From the NCBI RefSeq assembly GCF_022919115.1, contig NZ_CP095072.1, positions 3,286,001 to 3,350,000 on the forward strand: DNA of 64,000 bases. The letters run 5' to 3'. Both the position numbers and the translations under genes were made by a program. Positions 45,824 to 55,596 of this stretch are shown here, one piece after another. Origin of the DNA: Gracilibacillus caseinilyticus. GTDB taxonomy: Bacteria > Bacillota > Bacilli > Bacillales > Amphibacillaceae. Each line of letters begins with the position of its first letter. Position 1 is the stretch's first letter. The notes under the pieces are model-generated. The model did not search any database. It was given only the letters and a program-made list of their open reading frames with translations, and was not told where the DNA came from.

Positions 45824-46942
45824 ATGAACAATCAAGATAGAATAGTCAAACAATTTATTGAACTAGTTCAAATCGATTCAGAAACAACGAAAGAACGTAA
45901 GATAGCAGATTATTTACTGCAATTATTCGAACAGTTAGGTTTAGAGGTGAAAGAAGATAATACCCATAAACAAACAGGGCATCAAGCTGGGAACATTATT
46001 GCCCGCCTCCAAGGAACTGATTCTGACATCCCAGCGATTTATTTCACTGCACATATGGATACAGTTGTACCAGGAGAAGCAATCAAGCCTGTGATCAAAG
46101 ACGAATTCATTTATTCAGATGGGACTACAGTATTAGGTGCAGATGATAAAGTAGGGATTACTGCGATAGTTGAGCTTATCCATCTGTTGAAAGAACAGCC
46201 TCTGGTACATGGCGACATTTATTTTGCCATTATGAGCGGGGAAGAATCAGGACTTGTAGGTTCACAATACTTTGATGAGTCGCAATTACCAGTTTCTTTT
46301 GGCTATGCTCTCGACAGTGACGGAGAAGTTGGATCCATTATTACAGCAGCACCTTCACAAGCAAAACTATTTGCAACTATCAAAGGTAAAGCAGCTCATG
46401 CTGGTGTTCAACCGGAAAAAGGAGTGTCTGCGATCAGTATGACTGCAAAAGCTATCACAAAAATGCCGTTGGGTCGCATTGATGAAGAAACGACTGCCAA
46501 TGTAGGTAGCTTTGAGGGAAAAGGTCCTACAAATGTGGTGTGTGACCGAGTCTTGTTAATTGCAGAAGCTCGATCATTGTCGAAGGACAAACTAGAAAAA
46601 CAGGTGGAAGCAATGTGCACTGCGCTAAACGAAAGTACAGCGAATATGGGTGGAGAAGTAGACATTGAGATAAAGCATATGTACCCAAATTATCAATTTG
46701 ATGAAAATGATCAAGTTGTTCAAGTAGCAATAAAAGCTGCATCTGCTCTTGGTAAAAAGTCTGCATTGAAAGTGAGTGGTGGGGGAAGTGATGCGAATCA
46801 TCTGTCCGGTAAAGGCATTCCAACCGTTAATTTAGCAGTCGGCTATGAAAATATTCATACGAAAAATGAACGAATCAGTATTGCCAGTTTAAAGGAAGTT
46901 CCATTGTATATGTATGAAATTGTAAAGCAATTATCAAAATGA
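45824..46942 (+). CDS. yqjE: M20 family peptidase, PepT-like (YqjE)
   Basis: 372-residue zinc aminopeptidase. Metal ligands and catalytic residues are in place: His77 and Asp79 in AHMDTV, bridging Asp107 in GADDKVG, Glu140/Glu141 in SGEESG, Asp164 and the late His in the GGGSDANHL/TKNE region. A dimerisation domain is inserted at about 180-290. It probably releases N-terminal residues from small peptides; the precise substrate is unknown. ATG 45824 follows AAAGGAG. It is 10 bp before dinB. Confidence 0.9.
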   Translation: MNNQDRIVKQFIELVQIDSETTKERKIADYLLQLFEQLGLEVKEDNTHKQTGHQAGNIIARLQGTDSDIPAIYFTAHMDTVVPGEAIKPVIKDEFIYSDGTTVLGADDKVGITAIVELIHLLKEQPLVHGDIYFAIMSGEESGLVGSQYFDESQLPVSFGYALDSDGEVGSIITAAPSQAKLFATIKGKAAHAGVQPEKGVSAISMTAKAITKMPLGRIDEETTANVGSFEGKGPTNVVCDRVLLIAEARSLSKDKLEKQVEAMCTALNESTANMGGEVDIEIKHMYPNYQFDENDQVVQVAIKAASALGKKSALKVSGGGSDANHLSGKGIPTVNLAVGYENIHTKNERISIASLKEVPLYMYEIVKQLSK

Positions 46943-46952
46943 GTGTGATTAC

Positions 46953-48062
46953 ATGAAAGCATGGTATCCCAAAAACGGCCGGGTGATTTTACACGTTGAC
47001 ATGAATAGCTTCTATGCCTCTGTCGAAATCGTTGATCATCCGGAGTTAAAAGGCAAGCCATTAGCTATAGCGGGTAATCCTGATGAGCGAAAAGGTATCA
47101 TCGTTACAAGCAGTTATGAAGCACGAAGTAAAGGTGTAAAGACCACGATGTCATTATGGGAAGCAAAAAAACGATGCCCTGATTTGATTGTGAAACGGCC
47201 GAATTTCCCACGTTATCGAGAAGTTTCGAGCCAATTATTTCGAATTTTAGAAGATTATACACCATACGTCGAACCGGTTTCAATCGATGAAGCATTTATG
47301 GACATAACCGATAGCTATGATATAGGAAGTCCGATTGAGATTGCCGAAGCCGTGCAACAGCATGTAGCGAATGACTTACAGTTACCCTGTAGTATTGGTA
47401 TTGCTCCTAATAAATTTCTAGCAAAAATGGCATCGGATATGAAGAAGCCAAATGGCATTACGATTTTACGAAAAAGAGATGTAGCATCTAAATTGTGGCC
47501 ATTACCTATTGATGAAATGTATGGTATCGGTATAAAAACTGCAGAGAAATTACGACGTTATGAGATCAACACAATCGAGGATCTAGTCGAAACCGATACC
47601 ATGATGCTAAAGAGTATGTTAGGTGTAAATGGAGAAAAGTTAAAAACAAGAGCATTAGGGGAAGATCCACGTCCTGTCGATCCAGAGCGTGCGAGCAGTT
47701 TTAAAAGCATTGGTACTTCCAAAACATTTCCACAAGATATCGCGGATTATGACGCATTATCAGCACAGTTACATCAGTTGGCAGAAAGTGTGACGAAGCG
47801 GTTAAGGCGTAAATCTGCTTTAGGTAATACCATTCAGCTAACGATTCGATACAATGACAGAAAAACAATCACCAGAAGAACTAAAATAAATCAATATATT
47901 GAAAATGCTACAGATATTTATTTTTATAGCGAGCGTTTGTTAGAAGATCATTGGAACGGCACGCCTGTCCGTTTGCTTGGCATAACGGTTCAAAATACCG
48001 TAAAAAAAGATGATATGACGTATCAGATGAATTTGTTTGAATATATGAAAGGATTAGATTAG
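46953..48062 (+). CDS. dinB: DNA polymerase IV (YqjH)
   Basis: 369-residue Y-family translesion polymerase. The palm holds the catalytic acids: Asp16 in HVDMNSFYASVE and Asp112/Glu113 in SIDEAFMDI. A thumb with helix-hairpin-helix, a little-finger domain and a C-terminal QMNLF beta-clamp motif follow. It synthesises past template lesions with low fidelity. The stop codon is the first base pairs of the following terminator. Confidence 0.95.
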   Translation: MKAWYPKNGRVILHVDMNSFYASVEIVDHPELKGKPLAIAGNPDERKGIIVTSSYEARSKGVKTTMSLWEAKKRCPDLIVKRPNFPRYREVSSQLFRILEDYTPYVEPVSIDEAFMDITDSYDIGSPIEIAEAVQQHVANDLQLPCSIGIAPNKFLAKMASDMKKPNGITILRKRDVASKLWPLPIDEMYGIGIKTAEKLRRYEINTIEDLVETDTMMLKSMLGVNGEKLKTRALGEDPRPVDPERASSFKSIGTSKTFPQDIADYDALSAQLHQLAESVTKRLRRKSALGNTIQLTIRYNDRKTITRRTKINQYIENATDIYFYSERLLEDHWNGTPVRLLGITVQNTVKKDDMTYQMNLFEYMKGLD

Positions 48063-48089
48063 GAGAAGGGATTCTCTCCTAATCTTTTT
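48057..48089 (+). terminator. Terminator overlapping the dinB stop codon
   Basis: GATTAGGAGA pairs perfectly with TCTCCTAATC, followed by TTTTTC. The TAG stop (48060-48062) is inside the 5' arm. Confidence 0.88.
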
Positions 48090-48097
48090 CTTTATTG

Positions 48098-48234
48098 GTT
48101 GAAGCGGTATCACAACAATCATTTCAAAATTACCACTCTGCTAGTCGACATAATCCATAATATAGGTAGTTATATAAATACCTAAGTTAGTCAGATTCGG
48201 GCGGGGCTATGCCCGGTGTTTCTTATAAGCTAAG
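48098..48234. repeat. Solo end of the dispersed inverted-arm repeat
   Basis: It contains GGTTGAAGCGGTATCAC, ATTTCAAAAT, TCGACATAATCCATAATATA and GGTAGTTATATA in the same order as at 6444-6566, then a GC hairpin (CGGGC with GCCCG) and GTTTCTT. It fills most of the dinB-rnz gap. Confidence 0.7.
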
Positions 48235-48283
48235 AAAGTATTTAGTAAGTCATTAAGAATATGCAGAGAGAATCATCTTTGTT

Positions 48284-49201
48284 TTAATCTATCGTTGCCT
48301 GGTAGAAGTCATGGGCGATTGTTGTATTGCTAAATAGTTGTTGAGCTTCTGTTTGCAGGACCTCCATATCTTCGTTTTGGAATCTGGAAGATATATGCGT
48401 CAAAATTAGCTTTTTAGTGCTAGCTTGTTGAGCTATGGTAGCAGCTTGGACTGTTGTCGAGTGAAAGTATTCATGTGCTAACGTTTCCTGATCTGCCGCG
48501 AAGGTTGCTTCATGAATTAGCAAGTCTACTCCCTGAACAAAGGGTATTATGGCGTCATGTGCTCTAGTATCACCTATAATCGCTAACCGTTTACCTGGTT
48601 TTGGTTTTCCGATATAGTCCTCAGATTTAACTGTATTTCCGTTTGCCAGATCAACGGTTTCATTTGACTTAAACTCTTGATAGATCGGTCCTGGTTCAAT
48701 ACCCTCTGCTTTTAATTTATCTACCAGTAACGGCCCAGGACTTTCCTTCTCCTCCATTAGAAAGCCGAAGCATTCGACACCATGCTGTAACTTCTTAGCA
48801 GAAACAATAAATTGCTGATCTTCAAAAATCACACCTTCCGTCAGTTCAATAATTTTAATAGGATAGGACAATTTTGTACAGCTAATCGTTAAACTCGTCT
48901 CTATAAATGCTTTAATACCCTTCGGCCCATATATTGTCACAGGATCAACACCACCTTGAAAGGAACGGCTGCTTAGCAAGCCTGGTAATCCAAATATGTG
49001 ATCTCCGTGTAAATGTGTGATAAAGATTTTTTCTATTTTTCTCGGCTTGATCGACGTATGTAAAATTTGATGTTGCGTTGCTTCCCCACAATCAAACATC
49101 CAAAGCGCATTGCGTTCCTGTTCCAAATGAAGCATGATTGAGGTTACATTTCTATTTTTGCTAGGAAGTCCGGCCCCTGTTCCTAAAAACTCAACGTGCA
49201 T
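48284..49201 (-). CDS. rnz: Ribonuclease Z
   Basis: 305-residue metallo-beta-lactamase-fold nuclease that trims tRNA 3' trailers. The zinc motif THLHGDH is at residues 62-68, the exosite-arm insertion (about 150-200) marks the short RNase Z type, and the later His in LTHISSRF completes the site. The B. subtilis homologue is YqjK. The gdpD-type gene lies 14 bp upstream on the same strand. Confidence 0.95.
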   Translation of the reverse strand: MHVEFLGTGAGLPSKNRNVTSIMLHLEQERNALWMFDCGEATQHQILHTSIKPRKIEKIFITHLHGDHIFGLPGLLSSRSFQGGVDPVTIYGPKGIKAFIETSLTISCTKLSYPIKIIELTEGVIFEDQQFIVSAKKLQHGVECFGFLMEEKESPGPLLVDKLKAEGIEPGPIYQEFKSNETVDLANGNTVKSEDYIGKPKPGKRLAIIGDTRAHDAIIPFVQGVDLLIHEATFAADQETLAHEYFHSTTVQAATIAQQASTKKLILTHISSRFQNEDMEVLQTEAQQLFSNTTIAHDFYQATID

Positions 49202-49215
49202 GTATACCTTCCTCT

Positions 49216-49941
49216 CTATCGTGTGTTTTTTCTTAAATCGACAGCTAGTTTTGGGATATCAGTAAACATGGCATGACATTTCATACGAATAGCCCGTTTT
49301 ATCGATAGTGGCAAATTAACTGTATATACAGCCACATATAAATTATGTTGTTGTGCTTCTGCTACCAGTCTATTGGAGAGTAGGCGGTTTTGAATATGAA
49401 TACCTGCTGCATGAATAGATTGTGCAAACGGAACTAAATTTCTATCTCTCTTACTTGTTAGAAAAGCGTAATCTAGTTCATTTGACCATTGTTTTAGTTT
49501 AGCAATACTATCATGATTGAAGCTCGAGATCACAGTTTGTTTTACCATACTGTATTTTTGTAGCAGCTGATAAACAGTTTTCTCTAATCCAGAATAGGCG
49601 ATTACATTATTTTTTAATTCGATATTCAGCTTTAGCTGCTTATCCTGATTCCAACGTAGTAAATCCTCTAAAGTTGGTATGACTGTGTTAGTGAACTTAG
49701 GAGATTTCCAGCTGCCAGCGTCTAGCTGGATTAATTCATCGTAAGTGTAGTCTTTGACAAACCCATATCCGTTGGTTGTGCGTTGCAGCTTTTCGTCATG
49801 GATCAAAACAGCTACACCATCCTTCGTTAACTGGACATCTGTTTCAATTCCATCAGCTTCATGTTTATACGCTAAATCAAATGCTGGCATCGTATTTTCT
49901 GGTGCATGTTTACTTGCTCCACGGTGTGCATAAATGATCAT
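49216..49941 (-). CDS. Glycerophosphodiester phosphodiesterase
   Basis: 241-residue TIM-barrel GDPD. The catalytic HRGA begins at His6, APENT contains the metal ligand Glu15, [12 protein letters not shown] carries two more acids and the second catalytic His is in LIHDEKL. It lacks a signal peptide, so it hydrolyses glycerophosphodiesters in the cytoplasm, giving glycerol 3-phosphate. It forms a two-gene unit with rnz. Confidence 0.92.
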   Translation of the reverse strand: MIIYAHRGASKHAPENTMPAFDLAYKHEADGIETDVQLTKDGVAVLIHDEKLQRTTNGYGFVKDYTYDELIQLDAGSWKSPKFTNTVIPTLEDLLRWNQDKQLKLNIELKNNVIAYSGLEKTVYQLLQKYSMVKQTVISSFNHDSIAKLKQWSNELDYAFLTSKRDRNLVPFAQSIHAAGIHIQNRLLSNRLVAEAQQHNLYVAVYTVNLPLSIKRAIRMKCHAMFTDIPKLAVDLRKNTR

Positions 49942-50131
49942 CCGTCACTTTCACCTCTCTTAAATAACCTCCTCATGATTGTCTAGAATATTATTGGAAA
50001 AGTCAATGGAATCGTACTAACATTTACTAATTCTTTAAAACTGTCACACTCAATGATACATTCTCGGTGCAAACAGCAAAATGTTCTGCCACATTTTCAA
50101 AATATGATATCATGAAGATGGAGTTGATCAC

Positions 50132-50920
50132 ATGAACAGATTACAAGATAAACATGTTTTAATAACAGGAGCGTCAAGTGGGATAGGAGAAACGTTGGCA
50201 CATCATTTGGCAGCAAAAAGAGCTATACCAATCCTGGTGGCACGTACGGAAAGTAAGCTTGTACAAACAGTGAATGAAATCGAACAACGATATCACATAA
50301 AAGCTTATTATTATGCTGTTGATATCACTGACAGACAGCAGTGGAAAGAAACCCTTGATGAGATGTTGATGGAAATTGGAGAATTGGATGCGGTTATTAA
50401 TAATGCAGGTCTTGGGTTTTTTGAACGCTTTGATCAATTGGATTGGTCAGAAATTGAAAAAATGATTCAACTCAATTTAAAGTCTTTATTTTTCACTACC
50501 TATCATCTGCTTCCGCATTTATTAAAAAATAAACCGGCGCATATTGTTAATATCGGTTCACAGGCGGGTAAGGTGCCTACTCCTAAATCATCCATCTACA
50601 GTGCAACCAAAGCTAGTGTTATTAGCTTCTCTAATGCGCTGAGAATGGAGTTGGAGGATAAGGTTTCTGTGACATCTGTCAATATCGGTCCAGTTAAAAC
50701 GGCTTTCTTTGATCAAGCGGACCCGGATGGAACCTATCAAAAAAGTATACAAAGCATCATGCTAGATCCGAATGACGTAGCCGCTAAAATCACCACTGCT
50801 TTGTTCACAAAGAAAAGGGAAATCAATTTACCAGTATGGATGAATGCAGGGGGGAAGCTGTATCAAACCTTTCCTCGATTAATGGAGAAACTATTAAAAC
50901 CTGCTTTTAATAAAAAATAA
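50132..50920 (+). CDS. yqjQ: Short-chain dehydrogenase/reductase YqjQ
   Basis: 262-residue SDR. The cofactor motif TGASSGIG is near residues 12-19, NNAG near 92, the catalytic Ser near 142 and the YSATK dyad near 156-160. The substrate is not known. The position beside rnz and yqkB matches YqjQ of B. subtilis. GGAGTTG precedes the ATG. Confidence 0.88.
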   Translation: MNRLQDKHVLITGASSGIGETLAHHLAAKRAIPILVARTESKLVQTVNEIEQRYHIKAYYYAVDITDRQQWKETLDEMLMEIGELDAVINNAGLGFFERFDQLDWSEIEKMIQLNLKSLFFTTYHLLPHLLKNKPAHIVNIGSQAGKVPTPKSSIYSATKASVISFSNALRMELEDKVSVTSVNIGPVKTAFFDQADPDGTYQKSIQSIMLDPNDVAAKITTALFTKKREINLPVWMNAGGKLYQTFPRLMEKLLKPAFNKK

Positions 50921-50936
50921 CGAACGGAGGAATAGT

Positions 50937-51254
50937 ATGAAATTAACCATAACAGAACAAGCACTAGAAAAGTTAAATACACTCGCAGCATCACCTTTTA
51001 TTCTGGCATTAACATATGATACAGAAGGGTGTGGTTGTGGTGTTAATGGGATGCCGACGATTGCCATCAAAGATCAGCCGGATGACTATGATCAACCTGT
51101 AGAATGTGATCAGCTGGAAGTCGTGATCCATAAACAGCAAGCAACTTTCTTCAGCAATGAAATGAAATTGGATTATAACGGCACGACATTTCGACTATCA
51201 AGCCCAAATGAAATGTTAAACCCTTTTATCCATGTACATTCCGTAACAGCGTGA
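50937..51254 (+). CDS. yqkB: HesB/IscA-like protein YqkB
   Basis: 105 residues of the HesB-like fold. One Cys cluster (GCGCG near residue 36) is present, but the C-terminal CGCG of true A-type Fe-S carriers is missing, as in the YqkB group. Function is unconfirmed. An ACGGAGG site precedes the ATG, 16 bp after the SDR gene. Confidence 0.85.
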   Translation: MKLTITEQALEKLNTLAASPFILALTYDTEGCGCGVNGMPTIAIKDQPDDYDQPVECDQLEVVIHKQQATFFSNEMKLDYNGTTFRLSSPNEMLNPFIHVHSVTA

Positions 51255-51449
51255 AGTTTTTACCTGTTTGCTATTCCATTTCATATGATTCATGGTGGAA
51301 AAACAGGCTGTCACATAACAAATGTGAGAATGTTGGATAACGAATAATTAATAAAAATAATAAATAACTACTGTTTTGGATACAAATAATATGAAGTTAA
51401 GGGAACTACGAAATAATGACAAATAGGTTAGGCTGCTTCATGCTAACTA

Positions 51450-51900
51450 GCGTTGAGACCATTTTGAAATGGAGTATGTGCTAGGATGCCGCTCCAGCCC
51501 AACCACTCCGCGTCCTGCATGTCCCGCGGGAGTCTACGTGGTTGGCCTACGCTAATGTGTAGGTTTTACAACTGACGCAAGAGGGAGCGTATTCACCAGT
51601 GCCCATACGTGATTCTAATGATGCATAATACTTAGCGTTTAGCTTCACTGCTTCTAGCTGTTCCAATCGTTGTGGAGTTTCACTTAAGCGTAGGAAATAT
51701 GCGGAGACTCCGCATGTGTCGGCGCGATCTGAAGATCCACTTTGTCTGTGCCTGTGTCAGCTAGTATCACTTCGAAGTAAGCTTCCTCAGTACAGGGCAG
51801 CAAAGAAGCAGTTCAGTAGTAGCCTAGCTGAAGCCGTGCCCCACAGGATGCGGAGCATATTTCCGAAGCTTTGCTTAGCACTAATTACATTTCAAAATGG
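51450..51900. repeat. Dispersed inverted-arm repeat, internal-type copy
   Basis: It is bounded by a perfect 12-bp inverted pair, CATTTTGAAATG (51460-51471) and CATTTCAAAATG (51888-51899). Inside, further complementary blocks occur in mirror order: CGCGTCCTGC against CAGGATGCGGAG, GGGAGTCT against AGACTCC, and GGAAATATGC against GCATATTTCC. It shares long stretches with the copies at 57.5 and 61.1 kb. The outermost TATAATA ends are absent. There is no coding signal. The flanks 51255-51449 and 51901-51993 show nothing else. Confidence 0.75.
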
Positions 51901-51993
51901 CAAATTGCTATATAACTGTAATTCATATCAGTTTAAATTAGAGTACTTTCGCAAGAATTTACTTCACAGAATATACATACTGCATCAGAATAC

Positions 51994-52043
51994 GGCTGAA
52001 TATAACGTGAATGTTTTTGATGCATTTAATGTTATATTCGGCC
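51994..52043. other. Long hairpin near the end of the aldo/keto reductase gene
   Basis: GGCTGAATATAAC pairs with GTTATATTCGGCC (13 bp, one G-U) around a partly paired 24-nt loop. No T-run follows on either strand, so terminator function is doubtful. Confidence 0.5.
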
Positions 52044-52088
52044 ATAAATTTGACTAATATGTTGTCTTAGCTTCCATACTATTTTTAT

Positions 52089-53012
52089 TTATCTGTGCTG
52101 ATGATAAGTGTTTGCCAAGGCAATAGATTTTGTTTTGTCCAATTGTTCTTGATTAAAAGATTGATTTATTGCTTCTACATTTTCTCTCAGCTGTTCTGTA
52201 CCGCTTGCCCCTGATACGACGGAAGTAACCGCTTGGTTATTTAATACATAATTCAACGCTAGTCCATTTAACGTCTGATTCGGTCTAAGCAATTGTTGCA
52301 ATTGGGATACTGTATCGTTGAGATTTGACTGGTCATAGTCTAAATAGCCTTTATGAGCTTTCTGTTCAATAATGTCTGGTCCGTTTTGACTTAACATTCC
52401 TTTGGCTAGAGAGCCACGAGTGACGACACTGATCTGTTGATCTGCGAGCTCTTTTAGCATTATTTCTTCAGGTCTTCTGTCCAATATACTGTATTGCATC
52501 ATCACACTTACAATATTGGATTTGTTCATGAATTCACGGATAACATTTGGTCGAATCGATGAAATGCCATAATAACGGATAACACCTTCTTTAACCAATT
52601 CCTCAAACGCCTCAATTGTTTCAGGAATAGGATCTTCGATTGTTCCACCATGTAACTGGTATAAATCAATATAATCAGTACGTAATCTTTTTAGGCTTTT
52701 TTTTACTTGTTCTTTTATATAAGATTTGCTAGGATCCCAGAACCAGCTGCCATCTTCTTTCAAATGATTCCCTACTTTAGTGGCTAGAATAATATCTTTC
52801 CGTTTGTTCTCTATCGCTTTTCCGACCATTTCCTCGTTTAATCCTTGATCATATAAATCAGCTGTATCAAGGTAATTGATGCCAAGATCGAGTGCCTCAT
52901 CTATCACATTTACAGCTTGTTTAGAATCAGTTCCTAACGACATGCATCCTAGTGCAATGGAGGAGACCATTAAATCCGATTTACCTAGTTGTTTTTTTTC
53001 CACATTCGACAC
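52089..53012 (-). CDS. yqkF: Aldo/keto reductase YqkF
   Basis: 307-residue (beta/alpha)8 NADPH-dependent reductase. The catalytic tetrad is visible: Asp in YLDTADLYDQG (about 50), Tyr55, Lys in LATKVG (about 80) and His in YQLHGG (about 121). The substrate is unknown. Its place before nudF matches YqkF of B. subtilis. It is transcribed away from nudF. Confidence 0.9.
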   Translation of the reverse strand: MSNVEKKQLGKSDLMVSSIALGCMSLGTDSKQAVNVIDEALDLGINYLDTADLYDQGLNEEMVGKAIENKRKDIILATKVGNHLKEDGSWFWDPSKSYIKEQVKKSLKRLRTDYIDLYQLHGGTIEDPIPETIEAFEELVKEGVIRYYGISSIRPNVIREFMNKSNIVSVMMQYSILDRRPEEIMLKELADQQISVVTRGSLAKGMLSQNGPDIIEQKAHKGYLDYDQSNLNDTVSQLQQLLRPNQTLNGLALNYVLNNQAVTSVVSGASGTEQLRENVEAINQSFNQEQLDKTKSIALANTYHQHR

Positions 53013-53099
53013 CCTTTCAAAAATAGTCTATATTTATTGTACAAATCACCATAAAGAAATACAATGAATGTGACTGTGAATAGAAAGGAAGAATTATGA

Positions 53100-53645
53100 A
53101 TGACAAATTTCGAAGAAAAAACATTTCATTCTGAAACGATTTTTAATGGGAAAGTAATCAGTCTTCAGGTTGATGACGTATCTTTACCTGATGGAAAAAC
53201 ATCAAAAAGAGAACTGGTTAAACATCCAGGAGCTGTTGCGATCATTCCGGTTACAGAAGATAATAAAATCGTGTTTGTTAAACAATATAGAAAAGCATTA
53301 GAAAAAACAATAATCGAAATACCTGCGGGTAAATTGGAGCCAGGTGAAAAACCCGCAATTACTGCTTTAAGAGAGTTGCAGGAAGAAACAGGCTATACGA
53401 CAGAGCACTTAACTTATGTTACATCATTCTACACCTCACCTGGTTTTGCAGATGAAATTATTTATCTGTATCAGACCCAATCGTTATCAAAGCTCGAACA
53501 GCCGTTGGAAACAGACGAAGATGAATTTGTTGAATTAATGGAATTGACGATGGAGGAAGCTGAAGCATTAGTCGAAAGTGAAGAAATTCATGATGCAAAA
53601 ACGGCATATGCACTTCTTTATTTAAAGCTTAAAGGACTATTATAA
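53100..53645 (+). CDS. nudF: ADP-ribose pyrophosphatase (Nudix) NudF/YqkG
   Basis: 181 residues. The Nudix box spans about residues 77-99 (GKLEPGE then RELQEETGY), with all catalytic glutamates. It hydrolyses ADP-ribose to AMP and ribose 5-phosphate, clearing a reactive metabolite. AAGGAAG precedes the start. The next gene follows 1 bp after the stop. Confidence 0.93.
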   Translation: MTNFEEKTFHSETIFNGKVISLQVDDVSLPDGKTSKRELVKHPGAVAIIPVTEDNKIVFVKQYRKALEKTIIEIPAGKLEPGEKPAITALRELQEETGYTTEHLTYVTSFYTSPGFADEIIYLYQTQSLSKLEQPLETDEDEFVELMELTMEEAEALVESEEIHDAKTAYALLYLKLKGLL

Positions 53646-53646
53646 A

Positions 53647-54810
53647 ATGCTTAAGGATTATTATGCAGATTTACATATTCATGTTGGAAGAAACCAGTAT
53701 GGTGGGCCAGTAAAAATAACAGCTTCGAAACACCTGACGATTGAGAATATTTTATTAGAGGCAAGTGAACGTAAAGGGATTGATATCGTAGGTGTGATTG
53801 ATTGCCAGGCGCCGGCGGTTTTGGAAGAATTACAGCAATTGCTGTCTGATTCCAAAGCTGTTGAAAAAAAGGAAGGTGGCATTCAATTCGGCAACACGAC
53901 ATTGATGCTTGGTAGTGAAATCGAAATCTATGATCAAAACTGCGCAGGTCCGATCCATGTGCTTTGTTATTTTCCTTTTTTAAAGTCCATGACTATTTTT
54001 TCGAATTGGTTATCTGATCATATGAAAAATAGTCAACTAAGTTCACAACGTTTCTATGGAAGTGCAGTTGCTTTACAACAGAAAACCAAGGAGCTAGACG
54101 GGATTTTTATACCGGCACATGTATTTACACCTTTTAAAAGTTTGTTCGGTAAAGGTGTCAGACAATCATTAGAGGAAGTGTTCAATCCTGAATGGATAGA
54201 TGCAATCGAACTCGGATTAAGTGCTGATACACATATGGCTGATCAGATTGCAGAGCTACACCGCTATACGTACGTTACCAACTCGGATGCCCATTCACTG
54301 GCTAAAATAGCTAGAGAATATCAACTTATTCGCATGGCAGAGCCGACTTTTAAAGAATTACAGATGGCATTCCATCAAATAGAAGAACGAAAAGTTATCA
54401 AAAATTTCGGAATGAATCCGAGATTAGGGAAATACTACACAACCGTTTGTCAAAAGTGTTTAAGACCCTATAAGGAATCACCGTGTCCACAATGCGAATC
54501 CGTCACATTTATAAAAGGAGTTGCTGATCGGATCGCAGAATTAAAAACATCTTCTCAGCCTCTATCCAACAGACCAGCCTATCTATACCAAGTGCCGTTG
54601 GAATACATACCAGCTTTAGGTCCTAAAACGTTAGATAAACTGATTGATCATTTTGGTAATGAGATGTCGGTGATCCATCATGTGAATAAAGAAGCTTTGA
54701 TTCCTGTTATCGGGAATAAAATAGCAGAGATGATCATTCAGCTTCGAGAAGGAAAACTTTTAATAGAGTCTGGAGGTGGTGGGAAGTACGGTAAGATAGC
54801 TCATAAATGA
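53647..54810 (+). CDS. PHP-domain endonuclease Q-like protein (YqxK-type locus)
   Basis: 387 residues. An N-terminal PHP phosphoesterase domain has DLHIH at 8-12, His158 and Asp214/His216; a four-Cys zinc ribbon (Cys268, 271, 280, 283) and a C-terminal helix-hairpin-helix (about 320-345) follow. This is the architecture of EndoQ, which nicks DNA 5' of deaminated bases such as uracil and hypoxanthine, shown for archaea and some bacilli. The equivalent B. subtilis locus (yqxK) is reduced. It follows nudF by 1 bp, so both are in one operon. Confidence 0.85.
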   Translation: MLKDYYADLHIHVGRNQYGGPVKITASKHLTIENILLEASERKGIDIVGVIDCQAPAVLEELQQLLSDSKAVEKKEGGIQFGNTTLMLGSEIEIYDQNCAGPIHVLCYFPFLKSMTIFSNWLSDHMKNSQLSSQRFYGSAVALQQKTKELDGIFIPAHVFTPFKSLFGKGVRQSLEEVFNPEWIDAIELGLSADTHMADQIAELHRYTYVTNSDAHSLAKIAREYQLIRMAEPTFKELQMAFHQIEERKVIKNFGMNPRLGKYYTTVCQKCLRPYKESPCPQCESVTFIKGVADRIAELKTSSQPLSNRPAYLYQVPLEYIPALGPKTLDKLIDHFGNEMSVIHHVNKEALIPVIGNKIAEMIIQLREGKLLIESGGGGKYGKIAHK

Positions 54811-54890
54811 TTGTATTGGAAAACACATCTAGTTTAGTTCTATTTCGATCTAGCAATTCATAGATTGAAACGAGAACAAAATTAGAGGAT

Positions 54891-55544
54891 GTGAAGCGAT
54901 TGAAATTACCAAAAAATAAACACACCATCACCAATCATATTACGAAATACCATACCATCTATATATTTACGATTATTTTATTTATTACAGGTATCATTTT
55001 TGGTGCGATCATCGTGAATAGTATGACCTTTGTCCAAAAACAAGACTTATATTTCTATCTGGAACGCTTCTTTCTAGGATATTTACAAGATGAAAATCTG
55101 TCGAAACATGAGCTGTTAAAAAATGCAGCATTTTACCATATACAGTTTCTCTCATTACTATTCTTCTTAGGGTTAGCTGTCATTGGTTTACCTATTATCT
55201 GGGTTTTATTGTTTGTTAAGGGAGTCGCAATTGGATTTACGGTTGGTTTTTTTGTAAATCAGCTAGGCATGCAAGGTTTGTTATTCTCATTCTCAGCAAT
55301 TGCACCGCAGAATTTGATAATCATTCCAATCTATATCATTGCGAGCAGTTTGGCTATGGTATTCTCATTATCATTGCTACAGAGTATTTTTTCCAAACGG
55401 TTTAAACATCCTGTTATGCAAATTTTCTTTCGCTATACCGCCATATTTATTGGTTTGATGGTGGTGGTAAGCCTAGCTGCTATTCTGGAATCAGCGGTAT
55501 CCTTTGAGGCGATGAAATTAATATCGGACAGACTTATCAATTAA
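54891..55544 (+). CDS. spoIIM: Stage II sporulation protein SpoIIM
   Basis: 217 residues, about five membrane segments, first near 22-43. SpoIIM is part of the SpoIID-SpoIIM-SpoIIP engulfment machine and recruits the wall hydrolases at the septum. Start is GTG 54891 or TTG 54900; both are close to an AGAGG site and differ by three residues. The order nudF - nuclease - spoIIM - fur - yqzK - xerD is that of Bacillus. Confidence 0.92.
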   Translation: MKRLKLPKNKHTITNHITKYHTIYIFTIILFITGIIFGAIIVNSMTFVQKQDLYFYLERFFLGYLQDENLSKHELLKNAAFYHIQFLSLLFFLGLAVIGLPIIWVLLFVKGVAIGFTVGFFVNQLGMQGLLFSFSAIAPQNLIIIPIYIIASSLAMVFSLSLLQSIFSKRFKHPVMQIFFRYTAIFIGLMVVVSLAAILESAVSFEAMKLISDRLIN

Positions 55545-55558
55545 TAATCATTATTAAC
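55542..55558. promoter_or_regulatory. Perfect 17-bp palindrome, Fur/PerR-like
   Basis: TTAATAATCATTATTAA is a perfect 8-1-8 palindrome overlapping the spoIIM stop. It differs from the PerR box (TTATAATNATTATAA) by one base per half and from the Fur box (TGATAATNATTATCA) by one base per half. Confidence 0.5.
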
Positions 55559-55581
55559 TGATAATTATATATTCACTCTAT

Positions 55582-55596
55582 TTATAATTATTTTAA
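55582..55596. promoter_or_regulatory. PerR box upstream of fur
   Basis: TTATAATTATTTTAA matches the PerR box TTATAATNATTATAA at 14 of 15 positions and directly abuts the -35 element. In B. subtilis fur is a PerR target. Confidence 0.75.

Noticed and set aside
51716..52057. 113-codon frame between yqkB and yqkF
   Set aside because: It begins inside the dispersed repeat and has no ribosome site. The shared repeat blocks are conserved as inverted arms, not as protein.
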